Shown one piece after another: positions 6,011 to 17,213 of a stretch of 17,213 nt of DNA (its first letter is position 1; each line of letters starts with the position of its first letter). The DNA is taken from NCBI GenBank assembly GCA_052145775.1, contig JBKQNY010000189.1:1-17213 (forward strand). The letters run 5' to 3'. The stretch is from CAVYPR01 sp052145775. GTDB taxonomy: Bacteria; Actinomycetota; Acidimicrobiia; Acidimicrobiales; RAAP-2. A program made the translations under genes and the position numbers. A model generated the notes under the pieces. The model searched no databases, was not told the origin of the DNA, and saw only the letters and a program-made list of their open reading frames with translations.

Positions 6011-7782
6011 ATGCGCGAACGTCCACGTAGTACGAATGGTGATTTTCTTAACCGATCTTTCTCTCGCCGCCAATTCCTCACCGCGTCAGCGGCAGCAGCG
6101 GCTGCGTTGGGCGTCGCCGAATGGACTCCGGCATTCCGTGTCCCGGCTGGTGCGCAAATGAGCACGCTGCCGATGCCACCACACTTTCCGTCATCCATCG
6201 CGCTATACCAGCAGGCCTTTCAGAATTGGTCGGGCGAGATCGTGCTGGAGAACGCCTGGACGTGTGCCCCAGAATCAGAGGCCCAGGTAGTGAGTCTGGC
6301 AAACTGGGCATATCCGGCCGCATACCAGGTTCGGGCCCGGGGCATGATGCACAACTGGTCCCCCCTCGTTATTCCGGTCGACTCCAGCGGTGCAAATCTC
6401 ATCCTCGCGGACACGACCCAGCACCTCACCTCGGTGAGCATCGATCCTTCCGGTTCACCGGCCACCGTGACCGCTCAGACCGGCATCACCATGGACACAC
6501 TGCTCCAGGACCTGGAAAACGTCGGTCTGGGAATGACTGCACATCCCGCGCCCGGAGATATCACGGTCGGGGGAGCGCTGGCGATCGACGGCCACGGAAC
6601 CGCCGTCCCCGCCATCGGCGAAACGATGATTCCGGGACATACGTACGGCTCACTCAGCAATCTGATCCTCTCGCTCACTGCGGTTGTTTGGAGCTCCTCG
6701 CAAGGCCAATATGTGCTTCAGACCTTCGAGCGGTCCGATCCAGCGATTCAGCCGCTTCTCACTCACCTTGGTCGTACCTTCATCACTGAGGTGACCTTGC
6801 AGGTCGGTACGAACACCAGGCTGCGGTGTCAGAGTTTCGTAGACGTTGCATCCAGCGCCCTCTTCGGAGCACCGGGGTCCAGTTCGCAGACGTTCGCTAG
6901 TTACGTGGAGGAGGCTGGCCGTGTGGAGACGATCTGGTTCCCATTTACCAGCGCGCCGTGGCTCAAGGTGTGGACGGTGACCCCGCGGGAGCCACTCCTC
7001 TCGAGAGAAGTGACGACGCCTTACAACTACGTCTTCTCCGACGTGATACCTCAGTCGCTCTCCGGTCTCATCAAAGCCATCCTGGAGGGCGGCGTCTCAG
7101 TGACCCCAACCTTCGGCCAAGCCGAGCTTGAGATCGTCGCCGCTGGACTCCTTGGCACCTTGACCGCCGACATCTGGGGCTGGGCCAAGGATCTCCTTCT
7201 CTACGTGAAGCCGACCACGCTCCGAGTCACTGCGAACGCTACGCGGTGTTGACGAGCAGATCGAACATCCAACAAGTCATTTACGATTTCACGATCTTCT
7301 ACCAGAGCCAGGTGGCGGCGTACAAGGCACAGGGCAACTATCCTATGAACGGACCCGTCGAAATCCGGGTGACGGGTCTGGATTCACCCGCGGACGTCGA
7401 GATCACAGGGGCGTTGTCTCCCCAACTGTCAGCCCTGCGCCCAAGGCCCGATCAACCCAACTGGAACGTGGCCGTGTGGTTCGACATTCTCACGATGCCA
7501 GGTACGCCCTACTCCGACCAGTTCTACCGGGACGTCGAGCAGTGGATGTTTTCGCACTACAAGGGGTCGTATGCCTCGGTCCGACCCGAGTGGTCCAAGG
7601 GTTGGGCCTACACGACAAGTGCTGCTTGGGCTGACCCGACCGTGCTTAATACAACGATTCCGAACGCCATCAATGCTGGACAGAATGCCGGCGACGACTG
7701 GATCTCGGCGCTGATGACCCTAGACAGCTACGACCCATACCGCGTGTTCAGCAATGCATTCCTCGACGTCTTCATGCCTTGA
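6011..7782 (+). pseudogene. Tat-exported type II (VAO-family) cholesterol-oxidase-like flavoprotein, frameshifted
   Basis: The product would be about 590 residues. Residues 16-36 form a Tat signal (SFSRRQFLTASAAAAAALG), as expected for a flavoprotein exported folded. The FAD_binding_4 half follows. RGMMHNW at about 110-116 carries His114, at the place of the covalent-FAD histidine of type II cholesterol oxidases, and APGDITVGGALAIDGHGT matches the conserved flavin-domain segment. The second half has the cholesterol-oxidase substrate-binding domain (NGPVEIRVTGLD, RPRPDQPNWNVAVW, VRPEWSKGWAY, YDPYRVF near the end). The reading frame breaks near 7238: frame one reads LRVTAN and soon stops at 7250-7252, while the other frame resumes at once with YAVLTSR at 7240. 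One base is missing from a single codon. Everything else looks intact, so this is either a recent mutation or a sequencing error. The expected reaction is extracellular oxidation of a 3-beta-hydroxysterol or similar alcohol with release of hydrogen peroxide; the actual substrate is unknown. Confidence 0.88.
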
Positions 7783-8296
7783 CCGAAGTCTGACCAGTCC
7801 GCTCGCGTCGCACGTCTGAAACCCTGGTGACTGGCGTTCCGCGCCTAGCCGTCGGGTGATCGGGCGCGGCCCGAGATTCCGGTTCCTCGCCGGCCGTCCC
7901 CGTTCTGGACCCAATGCCCTGCTGATCGTTGCGGCTCCCGAGGCCCGGCACTGGCCTAGTTGCAACTTATTTCGCCTCCGGACCGACGAGGGACTGGACA
8001 CCAGATCGGCGAGAGGTCGACACCGGCGGAGCCAGTCTTTGTTCCCCGCCAACCCTGGGCCGGCCAGTGTACGGACCGCAACGCTTGCCGATACACATTC
8101 GGTGAGGGCGTTGATACCAGGGCCGCGCTCCGCGACTCGGGTGGTGACTCCGACGACCCGCCGCAAGTGCTATTTGCCCGCCACGCCCACGACGTTGGTG
8201 ACGCCCTCGCCGCCGAGGGACCCGAAGACACGGAGTTCACGGGCCGATGAGCAGCTGCCGCTGGGCTAGGACGCGCATCTCCTACCCCAGGGTCGC
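7783..8296. other. Convergent intergenic region without a recognisable gene
   Basis: About 510 nt lie between the ends of the oxidase gene and the minus-strand propeller gene. Several overlapping short frames exist on both strands, but none has a clear ribosome site or a recognisable motif. Possible RNA structure is limited to the hairpin at 7860-7874 and a small one at 8289-8303 that includes the stop codon of the minus-strand gene. It may hold decayed coding sequence. Confidence 0.45.
7860..7874 (+). terminator. Perfect short hairpin after the oxidase gene
   Basis: TCGGGC (7860-7865) pairs with GCCCGA (7869-7874) around GCG, about 78 nt past the oxidase stop. There is no T-run, so a terminator role is only a guess from position. 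Confidence 0.3.
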
Positions 8297-10288
8297 CTAC
8301 CCTACGGCGATACCCACCACTGGCTTGTTGAGCGGCTGGCCCCCCATCGAGCCGTAGAACTGGGCGTTGCCGAAGGCGAACAGTCCCCCGTCGCTGGCCA
8401 CCTCCCAGTACCCGCCGCCTGTCGGGGTTACCGCCATGCCAACGATCGACTTGTTGAGGTGCTGACCCCCCATCGAGCCGTAAAACTGAGCGTTGCCGAA
8501 GGCGAACAGTCCGCCGTCGGAGGCGACCTCCCAGTAGCCGCCGCCTGTCGGGGTTGCGGCCATGCCGACGATCGGCTTGTTGAGGTGTTGCCCGCCCATC
8601 GAGCCGTGGAAGGCGGCGTCGCCGAAAGCGAACAGCCCGCCGTCGGAGGCGACCTCCCAGTAGCCGCCGGCGTCAGGGGTTGCCGCCAGTCCGACGACCG
8701 GTTTGTTGAGGGTGATCGAGCCGGTCGAGCCACAGAACGGAAGGTTGCCGAAGTTGAAGATGCCTCCGTCAGAGCCCGACATGTAGTAGCCGTAGGGGGT
8801 GCCGACTGGGGGCGTGCACGGCACCTGGGTGCTCGCCGGTGCGGAGCCGGCCGTACCGGTGAGCTGGGGGTCGTGGTGGAACATGGGCCATCCCCCGGCC
8901 CCGTTGACGGAAGACCCGTCCGACCCGGAGACTTCGTAGTGGGTGATCCCACCGGCCCCGGCCACGGTGATCCCGATCGTGCCGTTCGGGTCCTCGGTCA
9001 CCAAGGGGGCATTCTGGCTCGAGCCGGCCGGCAAGGTGGCCAGCAGCTTGCCCGTGCGTCCGTCGAGGATCTCGTCACCCGAATACGAGGGAACGATGAT
9101 GTCCTGTGCCCCAGTGCCGGTGAGGTCGGCCGTCACCACCGACCCGCTGCTGCCGTTGGCCGGCTCGTGCCAGATGGGCTGTCCGGTTGTGCCATTGAGC
9201 ACCCACACCGTCCCACCTGCATTTTCGACCACCTGGAGCTGGCCATTTCCCAGCACGTCGGCCAAGGCGGGGCTGCTTGTGGTGTTGCCGCCCAGGTTCT
9301 CCTCCCAGCGCAGGTTGCAGTGGGAGTCGATGGCGATCAACTGGTCCGTGTCCGATGCGCCCGAGAAGTAGCTGCCGAAGCCCGCCACGATGCCGGTGGC
9401 CGAGCCACCGTCGAGGATGTCGCCGACCGCCGGCGAGGCCTGCACCACCTGGTCCGTTGTGTACTGGCAGACCACGCCGCCGCTGGGCTGGGGCTGGCCG
9501 ACGTTGCCCGTGGGGTTGAGTACCCGCAAGTGGCCGCCATTCTGGTACTGGGTGCCGTAGGCGAACCCCTGCGACGAATCGTACCCTTCAATGATGTCGT
9601 CCTGGCCGTTGCCGTAGAGGTCTTCGAGGGCCGGGGTGGAAAAGCTGCTGTCGGCTTGGAACCAGGGGAATCCGGGGAGGACGCCGCCGTTCCCGGCTGT
9701 CATCGCGTACTCCTCTTCGCCGAGCGAGCCGGCCACCACGTCGGTGCCACCTTGCAGGTCGCCCACTGCCATCGAAGCCTTCGCGCCGTTGTGGGGATAC
9801 GGGTCGGTGGACGGATTCGTCTCCTGGACGAACCACTGGTCACCGCCCTGTGGCGTGATGGCCTGGTAGCCGCCGACGTAAGGGTTCTGGGCGTCGCCGA
9901 CGCTCACGAAGACCGAGTCCAAGCTGCCTGTCGCGGCCGGTGCGACCGACGGGGTGGACTCGACCGGCGCCCCGGCGTTGAACGGCCAGCCGGGCACCTG
10001 TGCCCCGTTGGCCAGGTAGAAGGCGTTTACGTCCCCGCTCTCGTCGCCGACCACGACGGCTGGGCCACCGGGAAGGTTTGCGACATTGGGTGACGAGAAC
10101 TCGACGTACCCCGCAGTCCTTGCCGTCCACTGCTGCTGGATTGTGAGTGATGACGACCCTAGAGGCACGGCCGCCGTAGCGGCTATCGGCGGGCCGGTCA
10201 CCAATCCGAAAGCCGCCGCGTCAGCGACGACGACGAACAGCCCAGCAAGCGCCGTCAGCAGCCTCAATCCCACCTTGGTCTTCCTCAT
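8297..10288 (-). CDS. Secreted FG-GAP/VCBS-like propeller protein with C-terminal DGG repeats
   Basis: A 663-residue product. Signal peptide: MRKTKVGLRL, then a hydrophobic core to about residue 30, with AATAA near 40. Residues 50-470 read like an FG-GAP/VCBS-type beta-propeller, with repeating Asp-Gly-rich turns such as SPALADVLGNGQLQVVENAG and DLTGTGAQDIIVPS. GGWPMFHHDPQLTGT at about 465-479 closes this part, as is common in such proteins. After a Pro/Thr linker (481-498), residues 499-663 carry four DGG repeats of 42 residues; the last three are nearly identical (GGYWEVASDGGLFAFG core), and the protein stops just after beginning a fifth. AAGGAG lies about 11 nt before ATG 10288. It is probably an extracellular binding or matrix protein; no catalytic site is seen. 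Confidence 0.88.
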   Translation of the reverse strand: MRKTKVGLRLLTALAGLFVVVADAAAFGLVTGPPIAATAAVPLGSSSLTIQQQWTARTAGYVEFSSPNVANLPGGPAVVVGDESGDVNAFYLANGAQVPGWPFNAGAPVESTPSVAPAATGSLDSVFVSVGDAQNPYVGGYQAITPQGGDQWFVQETNPSTDPYPHNGAKASMAVGDLQGGTDVVAGSLGEEEYAMTAGNGGVLPGFPWFQADSSFSTPALEDLYGNGQDDIIEGYDSSQGFAYGTQYQNGGHLRVLNPTGNVGQPQPSGGVVCQYTTDQVVQASPAVGDILDGGSATGIVAGFGSYFSGASDTDQLIAIDSHCNLRWEENLGGNTTSSPALADVLGNGQLQVVENAGGTVWVLNGTTGQPIWHEPANGSSGSVVTADLTGTGAQDIIVPSYSGDEILDGRTGKLLATLPAGSSQNAPLVTEDPNGTIGITVAGAGGITHYEVSGSDGSSVNGAGGWPMFHHDPQLTGTAGSAPASTQVPCTPPVGTPYGYYMSGSDGGIFNFGNLPFCGSTGSITLNKPVVGLAATPDAGGYWEVASDGGLFAFGDAAFHGSMGGQHLNKPIVGMAATPTGGGYWEVASDGGLFAFGNAQFYGSMGGQHLNKSIVGMAVTPTGGGYWEVASDGGLFAFGNAQFYGSMGGQPLNKPVVGIAVG
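8300..8794 (-). repeat. DGG repeat array at the 3' end of the propeller gene
   Basis: Four 126-nt units and the start of a fifth. The three units nearest the stop are almost identical at DNA level, and each ends in a GSMGGQ-LNK segment. The same protein motif appears in the serine hydrolase gene at 1566-2180 with different unit endings, so the arrays have expanded separately. Confidence 0.85.
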
Positions 10289-10400
10289 CGGCAGTGCGCT
10301 CCTTCTGTCTCCTAAGCGATTAGGGCTGGTGCATCAGCTATTGGCCGAAGTGGCCACTGTTGGTAGACATGCTCGCGGTTGGATCGAGTGGACCACTCTG

Positions 10401-10737
10401 CTAGTCCTTGTCGCCTTGTAGCCGCACGAGGTCCAACCCCGTCGTCGGCACCGCCCCCACGATGTCGGTGACGTGCACCGCCACGCCCGGGAGCGATCCC
10501 ACGAACCCGGCATCACCGAAGTCGAAGATCCCGCCGTCAGCCCCGATGGGCCGGTAGCCGGCTGTGTGGACGTTCGCGATGACCGGGAGCGCCGGGGAGA
10601 CCCCGGGAGCCGGCGGTGTACCGACGCTTATGGCGTCACCAAAGGCGTGCACCGAGCCGTCCTTGGTCACGATCCAGTGACCGTCCCCGTCGGGGGTCCA
10701 GACAATGTCCGTGCCCGGAGAGCTGATGCCGCGCCGC

Positions 10738-10760
<23 letters not shown>
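10401..10760 (-). pseudogene. Out-of-frame fragment with degenerate DGG repeats
   Basis: The frame gives up to 119 residues. From about residue 15 it carries recognisable but worn DGG repeats (WIVTKDGSVHAFGDA, then IGADGGIFDFGDAGFVGS), ending at TAG 10401. It overlaps the last 23 nt of the giant surface-protein gene in another frame. Its only ATG (10760) has no ribosome site and no signal peptide follows. The simplest reading is that this is the former C-terminal domain of the giant protein, separated by a one-base frameshift near 10740. A small translationally coupled gene is the alternative. Confidence 0.6.
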
Positions 10761-15942
<5,182 letters not shown>

Positions 15943-16316
15943 TGCTGCGCCCTGGGGCTCTAATTCTTTCGCTGTTTTGGCTTGTTCTTGAGCAGCCTGA
16001 CGGAGTACCCGTTGAATGTCAAGCGACGGCAGCGCTCTTGCTGTGCGAAACCGGTGGGACCGCCGCCGGTGCTGGACCGACCTCTCGAGACCTGTTCGAC
16101 CGCCGAGTTGCTTACGTGATCAAAGCCAAATCCGGTTCTTTTGTCGCAGGGAGAGAATCAGTCCCACGACATCTACATGGGCGGTTTTGGCATTCGACTT
16201 GGGCAGGGAGATTGAGAGACTCATCAAGCACCACAAGCATGGATCAGCTGCCACCTTCGGTGCGAGGATCAGCGGCAAGCGGCGGAGCCCTCCGTGGGTC
16301 TGAATGCTGGACATGA
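15943..16316. other. Region upstream of the giant surface-protein gene, no gene recognised
   Basis: About 370 nt with overlapping short frames on both strands and no recognisable family. It should contain the promoter of the minus-strand surface-protein gene, though I see no clear boxes. Toward its right end it is probably element-derived sequence, because the recombinase remnant begins directly after a stop at 16314-16316. Confidence 0.4.
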
Positions 16317-16979
16317 CTATGGTCGGGTGGCGGCGGTCGTGGTAGCGATCGTGCTACGGCTGGTAGGCAAACAACCATGTACCGCTGCCACCATCGGGGG
16401 CGGGGTTGCGATCAGCCGAGGCGGACCAACCGGGGCCTCCTTCGGGCGGCAGTCCTGGGCCTGGAGCTGATCGGGAGCGACGGTGAGCTGCGGGAGGCGA
16501 TCCGCCGGCGGCTCCGTGGCGGCGGGCGGGCGGAGTCCGTCGGGACTCGCCGCCGCCCCCCGGGACGACGGGCGACGCTCTAGGGACTCACGGCGCAGCG
16601 TCAGAAGCTCCTGGCGCTCTACTACGGCGAAAGGATCTCCGAAGAAGGGTTCGCCGAGGAGGAAGTCCGTATCCAGGCGGCGATCGAGGCACTGCGCCAG
16701 GAGGGCGAGAAGGAAGCTGAAACGGAGCAGGCGCACGACGAGCTGCTCGAACGGTTCGAGGAGGTCGCTGCGCTGCTCGCCGAGATCGACGTTGCCCGGT
16801 TCTGGGAGGCGGCCGAGATGGCGGAACGCCGGGTTCTCCTCGACGAGGTGCTGGAGCAAGTCGAGGTCTATCCCAACTATTTGCAAGTAAAAGTTGCGGG
16901 ATCGCCTGCGCTCATCGTCAACTACCAGGAAGTTGGTCTCAAGGAGTCGCAGACTGTGGGTGTCGGAGGGGGGACTTGA
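16317..16979 (+). pseudogene. Serine recombinase remnant (zinc-ribbon and C-terminal coiled-coil part only)
   Basis: The frame opens after a stop at 16314-16316 and contains YRCHHRGRGCDQPRRTNRGL, the zinc-beta-ribbon region of actinobacterial COG1961-type serine recombinases, then LLRAAVLGLELIGSDGELRE. An in-frame amber codon lies at 16581-16583. Directly after it the same frame continues with LTAQRQKLLALYYGERISEE, a long Glu-rich coiled coil, then RRVLLDEVLEQVEVYPNYLQ and VGLKESQTVGVGGGT before TGA 16977-16979. The whole N-terminal resolvase domain with the catalytic serine is missing, so it cannot recombine DNA. The last codons lie inside the tRNA-Leu 3' segment, placing the element end at that tRNA. 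The family call is from recognition of the C-terminal pattern. Confidence 0.8.
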
Positions 16980-17019
16980 ACCCCCACGCCCTTGCGGGCA
17001 CCAGCCCCTCAAGCTGACC
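16961..17019 (-). tRNA. 3' part of tRNA-Leu(GAG), probable attachment-site copy
   Basis: Read on the minus strand: an anticodon arm (TCAGC, loop TTGAGGG, GCTGG) with anticodon GAG at 17008-17010; a long variable arm (GCCC, loop, GGGC); a T arm (GGGGG, TTCAAGT, CCCCC); and the 3' acceptor strand CTCCGAC with discriminator A. No CCA is encoded. The matching 5' acceptor strand (GTCGGAG) and D arm are absent upstream, so this is a 3' fragment and not a working tRNA gene. Such 3' halves are what integration into a tRNA gene leaves at one element end. The recombinase stop codon lies inside the T arm. Confidence 0.75.
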
Positions 17020-17025
17020 GAACCG

Positions 17026-17090
17026 CACCCCAGCGAACATTGGCGGACAGTAACGGCAGGTCAGCGAGGTTGTCCACACCCCAGCGAACA
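17026..17090. repeat. 14-nt direct repeat pair beside the tRNA fragment
   Basis: CACCCCAGCGAACA occurs at 17026-17039 and again at 17077-17090, with 37 nt between the copies. The pair starts 7 nt from the tRNA fragment. It could be an arm-type recombinase or excisionase binding site, or a chance repeat. No convincing gene overlaps it; a minus-strand open frame over 17009-17212 has no recognisable motif. Confidence 0.5.
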
Positions 17091-17213
17091 CCCCCGACTA
17101 GCAGCGTCCGCGGGATATTCGCGGGATGGGGGGCGCCTGGCGGCCGGGGCCCGGCGGAATCCGTCGAGAAGTTCGGCTGGCATCGGAAATCGCTCAGATC
17201 CGTCACGAGCACA

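Noticed and set aside
7856..8269. Plus-strand frame between the oxidase and propeller genes
   Set aside because: There is no ribosome site, no family motif, and competing frames are open on both strands.
8459..10093. 544-codon plus-strand open frame
   Set aside because: It is the antisense shadow of the propeller gene; the minus strand has the signal peptide, ribosome site and recognisable repeats.
16317..17012. Long minus-strand open frame at the right end
   Set aside because: It is antisense to the recombinase remnant, and its first residues come from reading through the tRNA segment.
16961..17045. Complete tRNA-Leu gene
   Set aside because: No 5' acceptor strand or D arm could be found upstream of the anticodon arm.

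Overview
The window is high-GC DNA with GC-rich third codon positions. It encodes several secreted or surface proteins that carry repeats of about 42 residues with a GGYW-x-VA-x-DGG-(V/I/L)FAFG core. These repeats, the Tat-exported oxidase and the very large multidomain surface protein suggest an actinobacterium, most likely of the Acidimicrobiia. That placement is inferred from protein style; there is no rRNA marker in the window.

Layout, left to right. An open frame enters from the left edge and ends at 177. A small pseudopilin-like (type II secretion G-like) gene lies on the minus strand (481-921). Divergent from it is a membrane-anchored protein with five DGG repeats fused to a class A beta-lactamase-type serine hydrolase (1251-2957). 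A secreted PQQ-type beta-propeller protein follows on the same strand (3040-4596). A stand-alone cyclic-nucleotide-binding protein (4839-5315, minus) converges on it. A Tat-exported type II (VAO-family) cholesterol-oxidase-like gene follows (6011-7782, plus) and is broken by a one-base deletion near 7238. From 8297 to 15942 the minus strand holds three items: a secreted FG-GAP/VCBS-like propeller protein ending in DGG repeats; an out-of-frame fragment with degenerate DGG repeats; and a 1734-residue surface protein (NIDO, carboxypeptidase-regulatory-like, PKD, FN3-like and five IPT/TIG modules).

The right end is mobile-element debris. A C-terminal remnant of a serine recombinase has lost its catalytic domain and carries an in-frame amber codon. 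Its last codons lie inside the 3' part of a tRNA-Leu(GAG) gene, which is the expected arrangement for an attachment site.

Most intact genes encode exported proteins, so the locus looks like a piece of the exoproteome rather than one pathway. No single operon links them. The least explained feature is a family of three related intergenic elements of about 70 nt (356-427, 1112-1183, 5678-5745). They share the start TCGGAGGG and two consecutive hairpins, and may be a dispersed palindromic repeat or a structured RNA. I did not find a clearly new defence or biosynthetic system.
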